A DNA stretch of 64,000 nt from Ulota crispa (taxonomy: Eukaryota > Streptophyta > Bryopsida > Orthotrichales > Orthotrichaceae), in the NCBI GenBank assembly GCA_963920765.1, contig OY987242.1:17756002-17820001 (forward strand). Reading direction: 5' to 3'. Of this stretch, positions 1-11,626 are shown one piece after another. Under the pieces are notes generated by a model. That model searched no databases and was not told the DNA's origin. It worked only from the letters and a program-made list of their open reading frames with translations. Position numbers and translations under genes: made by a program. The number at the start of each line of letters is the position of its first letter. The first letter of the stretch is position 1.

Positions 1-329
1 GGATACCCATGAAGTTTGCAATATTTTCATAGATACCCCTGCTTTTTCAGAAATATCACAAATACCCTTGGGTCAAAAAATTAAGGCGCTTGTTTTGTTG
101 TGCATGCCACTTCCCTTCTTCCTTTGTGTACACGCATTTCCCTTCTTCCTTTGTGTACACGCATATCAAGAAAGAAGAAGTGTGCGCACAAAGGGAGAAG
201 GAAGTGACATGCATAACAAAACGAACGCCTCAAAATTTTGGCCCAAGGGTATTTGTGATATTTCTGAAAAAGCAGGGGTATCTATGAAATTATTGCAAAC
301 TTCAGGGGTATTCATGAAATTTTCCCTTA
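1..329. mobile_element. Foldback MITE, family A copy 1 (cut by window edge)
   Basis: The left half reads as the reverse complement of the right half across almost the whole length, so the unit folds into one long hairpin. Close relatives lie at 27255-27570 and 41077-41387. The latter has a 9-bp target duplication, which points to a Mutator-like origin. The left flank is outside the window. It sits in an intron of the GPN3 gene, downstream of exon 4. Confidence 0.85.
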
Positions 330-482
330 TTTTTAAGCCTGACTATCGGACATGGAGGAAGACCTAAAAAGTGCAAGTAAGTGCCTACTTGGATATTATT
401 AGAGCTCTTCCGACTCAGCCACAACACCAACAACGACAACTCAAACAACTAGATGTGCAAAAAAATTAGGAAAAGAACAAAC

Positions 483-2168
483 CAGGGCAATCGAAGATCA
501 AGTAATCATCATCAATGTAGTCCTCCAATTGCTCTGACAGCCAGTCATCGAGATTATCCTCCAGATATCTACATCTTGGTCAAAGTGAAACCCATTGAAA
601 ACTTCACACAGACTATTGGACAGAGTAATAGTGTAGAAAGCATGTCTTTTTCTTAATTTCCAAGCAAGTTTTCAATAAAACCTTAATACACAAGGGAAAG
701 GATACTCCATGCAGTATACAAGGCCCCCGTTCGGCCCAAGTTTCAGTTCCTCCATCACATCTTCTAAAGATACCAGCTCTCGGATGTCTGCATGCAGCAC
801 ACAGCCACACTCGGGCACATTAATATGTGCTTCACTCAAAAGTTTCTGGATTTCCCTTCCGCTTCCTGTTAAAAAGGCCTATGAAAAAATTACAATTGGA
901 TTACAATCAGGCTTTTTTTTTTCATTTTTTGAAAAGTGTGAAAGTGGCGATTTAAAATGTTTAAGTGGTGCTCCAGATTTCAACATTCATCCACATATTG
1001 AATAGAAAATATCACATTAGTACATACTACATGCATATAATTTGGTTTTCATCCACAATTTAGCAATTTCATCCAGGTTTTTTTTTAAAAATTTAAGCCT
1101 TTTGGCGATTTCGTCCAAGCTTTTTGGCATTTTTTTGACATTTTTTAGCCAGACTACTTTTTTTGGTGCAATCTGGCACCAGAAAACAAAAAAAAAAGAT
1201 CCCTGAAATTACACTTGCATACAGCCCTCTAACAAGCAAAGCTACAAAACCTCAAGAACGGCCTTACAAAAATACTCACCGATAGAGACGGGGTACTCAA
1301 AGTGATCGGCAGCAGGATCCAAGTTCACCACGTGGACAGTTCTACCGATACTCTGGCAATGCTCGAAAACATTCTTACAGTAGGTCGACTGCAACAAACA
1401 ATCAGAACAGATTTCCAACATCTGAAAACCTAAACGACATCACTCGCTTCACAAGAGAAAAAAAGAAGTCCTCACATAAAAGCTCTTCCAAATACTCCCT
1501 CTGTCCCAATATAAAGCTCCAAATTAGGCATAGTTCTTGTCCCACTAAAAAGCTTTGTTTTGCTACTTTCAAGTGCTAAGAAAGTGTATGTCATATTAAA
1601 TGATCTCATGGGGGGGCAAGTTAAGAGATTAGGGAGTATTCCTCTCATAGCAAGCTTGACCTTGCCCATATGAGGTACCATTGTTGCTACAAATTTTTAA
1701 ATCATCAATAATGAGGAGCTAACAACATGCACAAATATGGTACTTTTTGCATGGAATTTGGGTGCCCAAAAAACAACATCAAAGCTAGAGATTTTGTATA
1801 CATTTGGTAGATGGTATATTGATTCCAAAATGCATTTGTCACTAGCACAATGACTAATATAATGAGGAGCTGGCAGCATTCACAAACTATGCACAAATTT
1901 GGTACTTTTTGCATGGAATTTGGGTGTCAAAATGGCAACATAAAAACTTGAGATTTCGCAGACATTTGGTAGGTAATATATTGATTCTAGAATGCATTTT
2001 TCACTAGCATAATGACTAAAAATACAGTTGATCCCTCATGAAAATTGTTTTTGGAGCTTTATAATGGGACACAGGGAGTATGCAGGAATAAGAAATCGCG
2101 GTAATTCACGCAGAGCAGCATACCTTGCCGCTGCCGGCTGGCCCGATCACGAGCTGAGCGTAACGCAT
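483..2168 (-). CDS. GPN3: GPN-loop GTPase 3 (5' part, four exons, continues off the left edge)
   Basis: GPN-loop GTPases help assemble RNA polymerase II and import it into the nucleus. I join exons 2124-2168, 1280-1388, 706-787 and 483-568 on the minus strand; all borders are GT-AG and the phases agree (0, 1, 2, 1). The 108 residues seen are N-terminal: P-loop GPAGSGKST at 9-17, the LDPAAD switch-like motif at 38-43, the GPN insertion motif at 69-71 (GPNGG) and the start of the G3 motif DCPG at 105-108, where exon 4 ends. The family is about 270-290 residues, so more than half lies left of base 1. The chosen ATG at 2168 places the P-loop at residue 9, as usual for GPN3 rather than GPN1. An upstream ATG near 2490, next to a possible donor, could be a 5'-leader exon. 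Introns are inflated by MITEs (1495-2078, 912-1195, 1-329). GPN2 is the main alternative, but the sequence around the GPN loop fits GPN3 better. Confidence 0.94.
912..1195 (+). repeat. Dispersed repeat, family F copy 1
   Basis: About 280 bases here recur in the same orientation at 32760-33050, from a T-rich start through 'ggtgctcca...tttcaacattcatcc' to 'gcaatctggcacca'. It fills most of GPN3 intron 2. No clear terminal inverted repeats are visible, so the class is unknown. Confidence 0.7.
1495..2078. mobile_element. Stowaway-like Tc1/mariner MITE
   Basis: The ends begin ctccctctgtcccaatat and, reversed, ctccctgtgtcccattat, extending about 28 bp with few mismatches. The element is flanked by TA on both sides (1493-1494 and 2079-2080). 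The end consensus and TA duplication are those of plant Stowaway elements. The interior holds an imperfect tandem duplication of about 165 bp (about 1707-1870 and 1870-2030), which explains its unusual 584-bp length. It lies in GPN3 intron 1. Confidence 0.9.
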
Positions 2169-2700
2169 GTTTACAAGACGAAGTAAATCTTGCTCTTGAA
2201 ATTCCTTAACGGCGCAAAAGCCACACAGATTGCAACACAAACTCGCCGAGGAAATCCTGAAAACGAGCGTTGACCAGGAATCACCTTTAACACGTTCTCT
2301 CACCAATTCCTGCTCGCTATTGCAACAAAGATTCGGGTAAAACAAAAGAAAAAAAAGCTAAATCCTGCAAACCCTAAAAAGGGAGAAAGGTCGCAATTGT
2401 GCTAAAATCGACATCGTGCAACCGCAAAAAAAACATATATAACGAAAAAGAGACTTTAGCAAACGCGAATTAAGCTTAAGTTTACCATGGTGGTGCAACG
2501 GAGCTGATTGAAGTGTTTTGTATGCGTGGGGCGTGAGGGGAGACGACGGAGACGCAGACGACGGACGCAGGGCTCAGTTTAGGGCTTTGGGAGAGCAGCC
2601 ACGGCAATGGGTACTCCGGGTCTAGGGAGTCGCAGTCGCACCATCCCCTGTGCTTGACCTCCGGGGGTTTTCACGGTAACGGGCACTCGACCTGGAAGTG
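2169..2700 (-). promoter_or_regulatory. 5' leader and promoter region of GPN3
   Basis: GC content rises between 2480 and 2640, just upstream of the GPN3 start. A possible leader splice donor follows an ATG near 2488 on the minus strand, with an acceptor candidate near 2258. If used, the ATG would open a short upstream ORF ending before the GPN3 start. No TATA box is convincing. Nothing in this stretch reads as a second gene. Confidence 0.4.
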
Positions 2701-3416
2701 AAGAATGTTTGCCATCCAAAATGGGAGGTCGATTCATAATCGGTTTCGTCCCAAGCAGGGTTTTTTTTTTTTGGTTTTCTGACTAATGCTTGAGTGGCAT
2801 TCTTTGAAAATAGTTTGTAGCTTGGAGGCTCCATCCTACTTTTGGTTGGAATTGAATGTGGGCCCCTATGCATGGATTTTTGCAGCGTCAAGGGATTTTT
2901 TTGTAGGAAAAAATTACTCATTGACATCTTTTGAAAGTATCCGAATAACCATTGGCATTACTTTATTATTGCATGGAATTGGATGAGGCGATACCTCAAA
3001 TAATTTTAAAGTGATGGCATCAATTTTTAATGTGACAAGAATTTTATGGAAGCCTAGACTGCAATGCAATTTTCATTATTGTAATGAGGCATTTTTTGAA
3101 AAAAAATCCCCTTTTTTTTCTATAGGCTTGAAGCTCACCTTTTTTTTTGAGGCAACTGGGCCTTAAATTGCCCAAAAAAAACACTAGTCCCAAGGGATAA
3201 CCTGGATTCATTTGCTTCATATTAGCCTGAAGCTCATTTTTAGTATACCCGTCCCTACCCTTTAATGTCAAGCCTCTTTCTATTACAAAAAAACAGATAG
3301 AAACACTTAAATCAAGTTTTGTTCTAGCTAGGGATAATCAAGGTCAAAGTGATGACTTCCACCATATCAAGGTGATACTCTACTGCTAAGTTATATCCCT
3401 CCCTAAAAATAACCTA
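2701..3416. other. AT-rich intergenic DNA, nothing recognised
   Basis: Many homopolymer tracts and no ORF with gene-like composition. Confidence 0.6.
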
Positions 3417-3742
3417 AGGCCCGGTTCAAACTAGCGACCGACGGAGACACGGAAATCAGCACCCCATTCGGTGTTTTGCTCAATATAATTCTTTTTGTGT
3501 AATCAAGTGTCATCCAAGAGTGTGCCTCTGCTAGACAAGTTTGGTACCACCCTTGGAGCAGGTCCCAAATCTTCACTATCTTGGCTGTTGACGTGGCTAT
3601 ATAGGATGGTCCCCAATGTGGTGAAGATGGATGTAAAAGTACAGGACAAACCTGCAGTCTGAACCCAACAATGGAGAAAAGCCAAATTTCAACCAATCAT
3701 GTTTGAGAAATTTTTGGCTAGACGCTAGTCTGAACCAAGCCT
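3417..3742. mobile_element. Tourist-like MITE
   Basis: The ends are ggcccggttcaaactagcg and, reversed, ggcttggttcagactagcg. GG-starting ends and flanking TAA/TGA trinucleotides fit a PIF/Harbinger (Tourist) element with a slightly decayed target site. There is no coding capacity. Confidence 0.75.
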
Positions 3743-3764
3743 GAGGTAAGGTAGGAGGCTCTAA

Positions 3765-3888
3765 TTTGGACTAGGCTCTAAATGGACCACCTCTTCAAAT
3801 GTACTTTACTTGTACATGTTGTTTTTCATAACCCTTCCACAATGTACAAATAGTGCACATTTGAGGAGGTGGTCCATTTTAGAGCCCT
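3765..3888. mobile_element. Small hairpin element
   Basis: About 30-bp arms (taggctctaaatggaccacc and its near-perfect reverse complement) enclose a short loop. The target site is not clear. Confidence 0.7.
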
Positions 3889-4364
3889 ATGACCTTTTGC
3901 CTTCAAAATTTCATAACTAATTCTAGAAAGCTTCAAAAAATATGAAACAACTTGGGTTTACATGCCAATTCTTCTTGTACTTAAGGGAAAATTTACTGAA
4001 AAATGTTTCAAGAAGTTTCACCTACCCAAATTTCAGTTTTAGCCCTTAGATGCTCTATTTATGAGCCCCCTAACTTACAACAATCTTACTTCCATCATAT
4101 AAGAAGCCAATTATGCATAAAATAAATATTCACATATATAATATACATACACATACTTCTCAAGAAAAAAACGTTTAGTCTTTGCAATAGTTCCCGTTGG
4201 TACGACATGTTTAGAAAACTTATAGGGTATAATTGAAACAAACACATTCCTAGGACTTCTTATGGGTGTGTTCACACTTGATGTTAGGAGGGGTATTAGC
4301 AATATGAATGGAGTTTAAAGGTGTGTCCAAATGCATCTAATTTTCCTTCGCTAGTACCACTATT

Positions 4365-4912
4365 AACCCCTAAATGCCCAATTGACCATTTTTTGGTTGC
4401 TGTCCTTTTTTGTGGGTTGCCCAAAATGCAAAAAAATATTTCTTGAAAAAAAGAAAAAAACTCCCATATAGGAAAGGAAGTATACTTTTCAACCCAATTT
4501 GAATCATGTTAATCCAAGTTAAACTCCACCAAGGAGAATATTGCAAAAATAAACACTTCAATATTTGCTAGTGTTAAATAACTTACTATTTCAGAAAAAT
4601 AATGATGTTCTCTCCTTCAAAAACATTTCATGTATTAATTTTAGAATAGAAATTATAATTTTAACCAATCATACCAAATTTTAGATTTTATGAATAAAAT
4701 TTGTAATTTTGATGAATATTAAATGGTAAATACTACTAAATTCATTAAATAGGAGTCCAAAAGTTTTTTAAAAAATTTGATTGTATAGATAATCAGTAAA
4801 CATTATGAATATTGTTTTCTTTTTTGAAGCAAAGTTCATTAAAATTACAAAAGTGTCATTTTTATAACTTATTTATGTTTTGCCCTTACTCCTTGGACAT
4901 TTAGGGGTTAAC
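4365..4912. mobile_element. Terminal-inverted-repeat element with TTAACCCCTAAATG ends (family X relative)
   Basis: It starts ttaacccctaaatgcccaa and ends with the reverse complement of ttaacccctaaatgtccaa. The same terminal motif recurs near 6700, 7675, 8005, 16270, 18010, 18570 and 33330. The interior is AT-rich without ORFs. Confidence 0.7.
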
Positions 4913-4949
4913 ACCAAGTGTGAACATGCCCTTATTCTATTCAAGCATT

Positions 4950-6710
4950 TCCTATTATGTTAAACCTAGCAAAAATTTATGTCCAAAAACACTATACAAC
5001 ACTAGAAACATTGCGATGTAAGTACCGCCATTGTAAGGGATTTCAAAAAAATTCAAACAGCCCACAAACTCATACAGGAAAGCTGAGTCCAATCTATATC
5101 ATTTATTTTTTAACTCCTAAAATTCTTTTGTGTTTTCATGCTCAAATGGCTTGAAACTTATCCCTCAATAAAATGATTAAATAAAATGATTAATGGATCA
5201 AAATTTTGAAAATTTCTCAATAATTTAACCATGAGATCTATTTTGTTACTTAATTATGTACACCTCTTCAAAATTTTAAACTTTGTAAGCACTTAATTTG
5301 TTAGATCATAACATTCAAAGTATAGTCAAAACTTTTTTTGGAGCTTGCCTGAGTGCCAAAAAAAATTGGTCACCCTCCACCTTATGAATTTCTTCTGCAG
5401 TTTAAATTTCTTGTAGAGCATGAAGTTGGCTATATGCTTCACAAATTTTATGATCACTTGTTGCTTAAATTTTAATTTACAAAAACAAGAAGTGAAAACT
5501 TCTTCATTGAAATGGTCATTACATTGAAGAAATTTTATGGAAGAAATTGTCATAAAAATTAATCTCAATTACAAAATCCGTACGGTCTAAACTTAGATCA
5601 TCATGTAGAGTACTTGAAAAAGTTTTTTTTTTAATAATAAAAATGAAACAATTACATAATTAAAGAAAATTGACTACAAAACCTTCATCAGGGAGCTAAA
5701 ATTGGGTTCCTAAGCTCACCTTGCCTCATTTTGAATGCTCACTCTCAAGTAAATTTGATGTCAAAGGGAGAGGGGTAACATGTCATTTCAAAATGGGAGG
5801 GATAAATAGGAACACCCATAAGCGTGAGTTTAAGCATTATAGGGTATATACCCCGATCAAACAAGTTTGAAAATATTATTGCTAGATTAGCAAGAAGGAA
5901 TGAAAAATATTGGGATCAATTTCAAAGTCCCAATTGCAAGCATTTGTTCACAAAGATTTTTCAAAGTCCAAAATCACTAAAAATCCATGGCCGTGAGTAG
6001 GAGATGCTAAAAACAACAAGATGGGGTTCTCTAAACTGTCATGCAAGTCACTTACAACCATCACTTTGTCACCCATAACCATCACTTTGTCACCCATAAT
6101 CATCACTTTATCACCCAAAACCATCACTTAAGTCCCCATAACCACCAAATTTATTAATTTCAAATGACTAACAACTTGTGTCAGACATAGGTCACAACCA
6201 GAGGTACACTCACAATTATGAGTGTTCCTACCTTAGTCCAATGATGTTTTGTACAACGTCTAACTGACGCTCCATCAAGCTCATTCATTATGTATGTGAG
6301 CTACTAAAATTGATACCCAAGAAACTTGATAACTACTTTTTGTGAGCTAAGCGCTACAAGGCGCAAACTGTGCGCAACACCAATTTGCAATCCCAATGTT
6401 TAAAAATATCCACCCGTTACTCATTGACCAAGCCATCATGGGCAGCGTGTCGAGAATTTGTGGGCTGACCTCTTTCTTTGATCTCTTTGTGTGTGTCTAA
6501 ATAAATAAAGATGCTAAGTTTGACATCTGTATTATATATGGTATCATATTTTATTCAAAAATCACCTTTTTGGGAGGAATGCAAGCTTTTTAGTATGAGC
6601 ACATACACTCTTATTCTTACAATCTAATCTCAAATATTTATATGGGAGATACATGCCCAAATATCTAAAAAGCCCAAAGTGGGATTCTAGGTCCTTTAGG
6701 GGTTAAGAGA
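4950..6710 (-). mobile_element. Family X element, rearranged copy P1 (inverted)
   Basis: Read on the minus strand, 6710-6410 matches 16262-16560, 5560-5380 matches 16624-16850, and 5340-5100 matches 17520-17720. The block matching 16975-17380 is missing here. The right edge carries the ttaacccctaaa end near 6700. Divergence is high, so this is an old non-autonomous element. No transposase ORF survives. Confidence 0.6.
6057..6131 (+). repeat. 21-bp tandem repeat
   Basis: Three and a half copies of accatcactttgtcacccat(a), the last two with substitutions. It sits inside family X copy P1 where the comparison with copy Q breaks down. Confidence 0.85.
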
Positions 6711-6797
6711 ATTGTTGGTCAAATTATGCCAAGGTATGACTATAATATTAATAAGATTGATAATAATAGTAATTAGAAAATAACACTAATGCTCTTA

Positions 6798-7116
6798 GGG
6801 CATCTCTAGCGGTAACTCCAACACGCTCAAAGTGGATGAAAAGTGTTGAACCCCCTCTCCAAACCCTCTCAAGGTCAAAACACTTTGTCCAACTGTATCT
6901 AACAAGGGCCCTTCAAACCATTATTCATCATTATTGATCCTAAGTGTAGTGGACTATATCCTCTAGTTTCCTTGATAAGTGGTCAATTGATTATTTATGG
7001 AGCATGTTGGAGTGCAAGGCCACCTTTTTGAAGAGCATGTGTAGAGATCAAGGGGCTTAAGGGTTGGCCAAAACATATGAAAATCTTTGAAAGAGCCCGG
7101 ACCGGTGGAGATGCTC
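6798..7116 (+). mobile_element. Tourist-like MITE, family C copy 1
   Basis: The ends are gggcatctctagcggt and the reverse complement of gagcatctccaccggt. It is flanked by TTA at 6795-6797 and 7117-7119, the target duplication of PIF/Harbinger elements. Copies lie at 12807-13117 (same orientation) and 21479-21751 (opposite). Confidence 0.88.
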
Positions 7117-7139
7117 TTAGGCCATTAATCCCTCAACGC

Positions 7140-8010
7140 CCATAGATTTTCTTGAGTATCTCAAAATCTTCTCTTGGATGAACAAAATGGCAACATTCTG
7201 ATAAGTTGCATCAATTTTTTTTTAAATTATAACCGTACAAATTCAAACTAGATATGTTAGAGATCACATAGGAAATGAAAAGAAAAGAACATCACTTATG
7301 GATTGAAAGATTATAACGTTTGATCAAGAGGGTGTTAAAAAAGTGTTTTGAAATCTTTCAATCCTCTTTTGACATCTCAAATTTAAAATTGAGGATATCT
7401 AAAAAAATGAGTATGTGTAGTACAACATGTGTAACCCTAATCAATTTACGGCTTCTTATAATCTTCTCTACAACTTTTTAAATTAAGTTTCTAATGTGAT
7501 TGTTTCTCCAAGTTCTAATGTACTTGAGGCTCATTTCCAAGAGCTCTCAACACTAGAAAGTGAAGATTTGCAATGGACACCCTTGCACAAAATCTTGGAT
7601 AGGCAAATCATAATTAGTCATTTGCAAAATCAAATTTTTGATACTAAAACAAGACTTCAATAAGAATGATTTAACCCCTAAAGGGTCCAAATGCCCTTTG
7701 CGGCCATATGTATGACCATATATACAAACATATTTGAGCATAATTGAGCTACTCTGAGGGCTTTTCAAAAAAAAATTATGCACCCACCATCATACAACCC
7801 TTCAATTTGTATGGTTGTAACACTTAATTTCTAGCTATTCAAACTTTTGAATATTGGTTGCAACCGTATTTGGTACCGTAGCTCTAGAGCCCAAGGGCCC
7901 TTCAAGGGTTTAAAAAATAATTACTAAAATTAATCTTCAAGAAAGTTAGTCATTTCCAAATTGAAATGCAGAGGTGGAGAGTTTTGGTCCCCTTGGGCGG
8001 TGAGGGGTTA
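7140..8010 (+). mobile_element. Family X element, partial copy P2 (direct)
   Basis: Bases 7190-7600 align in direct orientation with 16975-17380 (shared segments around 'gttagagatcacat' and 'gagctctcaacact'). This is the block missing from copy P1. Two ttaacccctaaa-type motifs lie at 7672 and, reversed, near 8005. The 76-codon minus-strand ORF here is chance. Confidence 0.6.
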
Positions 8011-8447
8011 ACTACTAAACTTGATCAAATCCAAAATAAATAATCAAATCATGAAAAAGGCAAGCCTACTTGCACAATTCAAGTAATAAATGAAAACCAC
8101 ATAACATTATTAATAGCTCGACTTCTTTCCCCATGGGGAGGCATATTCCTCCCCAAATACCTGGGGGTCCTTCAGCTATATTTTGAGCATTGTGATTTGC
8201 TGCGTTGCTGTCTTGTAGTGCTAGGGGCTCCTGGTTGTTCGGGAGCAAATGGAAACCCTCCAGCACTGGTGAACAATGTTATGCAGGAGCCCAGGACCCA
8301 TCAATGTGAATTGTGACCATATCCCACCCTGAACAAAGAATGACCAGGATTCTCGGTGTGATCTTGAGATACGGCAATTCTGCAGGACCAAGGCGTTCAT
8401 GCATGTTGACTCACTTCCTGGGAGGAATGTCATCATAAATCACATTA
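8011..8447. other. Intergenic, nothing recognised
   Basis: Slightly higher GC than the surroundings. Two overlapping minus-strand ORFs of 66 and 71 codons have no recognisable motif. Confidence 0.5.
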
Positions 8448-8772
8448 GGGGGCTTCAAACATAAAATGTGGTCTCTAAACTTCTCACCTCATAGGATCTC
8501 TGGTCATCGGTGAATTGTTTTTGTTTCCTTGCACGCGCAAAGTTTGAGATACTCGTGAGTTTGCGCAAGTTTCTGCAAAAGAAGTTTTGGGATTTGAGGA
8601 CGCAAGTGCATGAGCCCCGGGAAGTCACGAACGTGAGTTTCTCAAGTTCACTCCTCACGTGCATCACGTTAGGAGTGAAGTCCAAAGGTGAATCACGTCA
8701 CGATTCACTAGTGAGTTCACAAAGGTGAATTGCGACGTGAGTTACCGAAAAAGTTGATGTTTGAAGCCCCCC
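8448..8772 (+). mobile_element. MITE, family E copy 1 (left arm of a long palindrome)
   Basis: The ends are gggggcttcaaac and gtttgaagcccccc. The 325-bp body is repeated in opposite orientation at 8777-9101 with only scattered differences. Short ORFs on both strands are by-products of the GC-rich body. Confidence 0.85.
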
Positions 8773-8776
8773 TATT

Positions 8777-9101
8777 GGGGGGCTTCAAACTTAAACTTTT
8801 TTAGGTGACTCACTCGCGGATTCGCGTCGGTGAATTCACTAGTGAATCGTGACATGACTCACCTCTGGACTTCACTCCTAATGTGATTCACATGAGGAGT
8901 GAACTTCAAAAACTCACTTTCGTGACTTCCCGGGGCTCATGCACCTGCGTCCTCAAATCCCAAAACTTCTTTTGCAGAAACTTGCGCAAACTCACGAGTA
9001 TCTCAAACTTTGCGCGTGCAAGGGAACAAAAACAATTCACTAATGACCGGAGATCCTATGAGGTGAGAAGTTTAGAGACCACATTTTATGTTTGAAGCCC
9101 C
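8777..9101 (-). mobile_element. MITE, family E copy 2 (right arm of a long palindrome)
   Basis: This is the inverted copy of 8448-8772, separated from it by only four bases (8773-8776). Together they form a near-perfect palindrome of 654 bp. Flanks outside the pair are unrelated. Confidence 0.85.
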
Positions 9102-11193
9102 GTATTGTCTTTGGACTTTGGAGTTGCGTTGTCCATGCTTTAGAGTTTAGACCATCATGGTCAAGCAGCAATTGGTACCTCCTTGCCCATGTTGGACAAT
9201 TGGGTAACCGGCAATAATACACTAATAATGATATTTAATGTTGACAACATTAATTACAAAGTACAACACTAAATATCAACAATCTTATTAATAATATCAA
9301 CATTGCATGTCAATATAAACATTATTCGTCAACTATTGTAGTTTTGGGAGTATAGTTCTTTTACAAGATCACATTTACTGCTACATATTATCTAGTTTAA
9401 TCACAATGAAAATTTGGAAAATTATATTTAATATCAAGTTAGTAGACAAATGCAAACTAAGTGCTTTATATTGTAGAAACTTTAACTTCTTGCAAAAATG
9501 ACATAGCATTCTTTTCAAGGCAGTAGCAAAGCAAGGAGGCTAAGGGCAAGGTAGGGCAAGTGGATGCAAGCAAAAGTAATAAGCAAAGTGAAAGAAATGG
9601 TACAAAAAAGGGTGTTATGGAGGGTTGTGTGTGCAAGGAAAGCAACTCTAAATGCAAAATATTTTAAATAAAGAGTGAATATGATAAAAGTTCAAGAAGC
9701 AGTATTCACAACATAACACTAAATATCATTGTTAATGTAGTTGGGCTTGATTTATTGCACATACATTTGAAGTGGGACCCGGATGGAAAAGCTCTAATTT
9801 TACATCCATCAAAACTGTAAGAATTTAGATCTTTACTATTTGTAGATTAAATTTGAGAATGTTTGAATTCCCAATGGAATGAAACTCTAATGTTGTCTAA
9901 GAACTTGGAGGATGATATAACTAAATGACGCCAAAACACAGAGCAGATTATTACTTTTATCTTGGCTTGTAAAAAGCTGAAAGATTTTCACCTTGGCCTC
10001 AACTTGCAGTAAGTTATACTGAGCTCAGTGTAGTTGTTCATTTTCAGATCCAAAATAATACTCCGTACTAACCAGAAGGTATGGTACATTTCTCATGTGA
10101 ACGATGTCCTGGACTGGTGAAGTATGCTCTCATATTCTCGTGTTCTCATATTTATAAACACAAGTTTCATCAACCACAAGTAGAAAAGACATAAAATCCT
10201 AAGCGCCCGAGTCATTTTCACCAAAATTATGGGAAGATCTCATTTTTTTTAATACATTGTATCTCAATAATTTGAATGATTTTCAGACAGTGATTGTAAA
10301 AAATAGTGGGATATCTCATAACATTCAGTAGCCTGAAGAAGGGTTGCCTTTCCTTCTCTTTAGGTATCATCCATGAACTTTATCCTAACAAAAAAATTAT
10401 TTATTTATTTATTCATTAATTTTTTAAAATTTTCTGACATGTCTAGGCCCCCACATTGATGTATGTGCACTAGACTCAACCTCCTTTTCATAAACTCTTT
10501 AACAAATTCAACCAAGTGTCTCCATAACTAAAGAATGGTGTGGAATATTCCACACCATTCTCTTGGAGGGGGGTAGCCTTTATTAGTGCTACTGAACGTT
10601 ATGCTACTTAGAAAATGGCTTGCAAAATTTGGGATCTATTTATTAAGGAAAATGGGAGATTATAACATTGGATCAAACAACATGTGACAATAAAAATTAC
10701 CTTCTTGCGAGTGGTTGCTATTTGTTGATTTTACAAAAAATTAAAAGCCCATACTTCACTTCAAATTTTGTGAGAAGCAATATTAGATGTGAGTGCATAT
10801 ACTTGCAAATTATTGAAGATCATACCTCTTTGAATGCAAAGTTTTGAGGCTTCAAATTGCTATTATGCAAAAAATGGTGATTGACACAATTAGTGAGGGC
10901 TGCTTCAATGAGGTCTAAAACATGCTTGAAGGCTTGTTAATTAATATCCCACAACCACAAAGTACATGCAAGGAAGCTTGCAATAGGCATTGACCGCTTG
11001 TGCAACCTAATATAAGACATTTGCCACCTTGTCCCCTACGGTGTTCCACCTTATCAAGGCTCTTGAGGCACTTGTATCTTGTTTGGCTTACCTTGCATCA
11101 CTTCACTTGCACAAACCACTTGAATACCTTGATGATTGTAATTTATAGCAAGGTCAAAAAATTAGATCTAGTGCCTCAAAGTGACTTGCAAAA
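9102..11193. other. AT-rich intergenic DNA
   Basis: No gene is recognised. A 20-bp palindrome (ggtgtggaatattccacacc) lies near 10540. A pyrimidine/purine-skewed patch at 9520-9640 gives a spurious minus-strand ORF. Confidence 0.55.
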
Positions 11194-11367
11194 CACTAGA
11201 AGAAACCCATGTTTTTTATAATAGATTTTTTTTAGACATTCACTTGAATTATGTTACAATAGATGTTAAAATTGACATCTTGATATCATGTTTGATATCA
11301 TTGTTAACATAAAAACAAATAGACATCCAAAAAAACATGTTACACAAAACATGGATTTCTTCTAGTG
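11194..11367. mobile_element. CACTA-type MITE
   Basis: The ends are cactagaagaaacccatg and the reverse complement of cactagaagaaatccatg. It is flanked by AAA on both sides (11191-11193 and 11368-11370). CACTA ends with a 3-bp target duplication are diagnostic of En/Spm-type elements. At 174 bp it is non-autonomous. Confidence 0.92.
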
Positions 11368-11626
11368 AAATCATGTGAAGACACTTTTGGTCCTCTAGGC
11401 CATTCAAGGGTTAAGTGCAAAGAACAAGATTATTTTTGTGACATTAACAAAATCTCATGCAAGGGCCACACAAGCCAAAGAATTTGGTTTGGAGCAAACA
11501 AAGAAGTAAAATATAATTTTGGGAGTCTAACCACTTTGCTCAAGATTACATGGGTTGCTCTCCTAAAAATAACCTCTCCACCAATGCAACAATTTCTAAG
11601 AAAACAAAGATTACCAATTGTTCTAA

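Noticed and set aside
6057-6131. CRISPR-like repeat array
   Set aside because: Units are directly adjacent with no spacers, and the DNA is nuclear eukaryotic; a simple tandem repeat.
8455-9095. ORFs of 70-76 codons in the palindrome
   Set aside because: They occur as mirror copies in both arms and both strands of family E MITEs; no coding signature.
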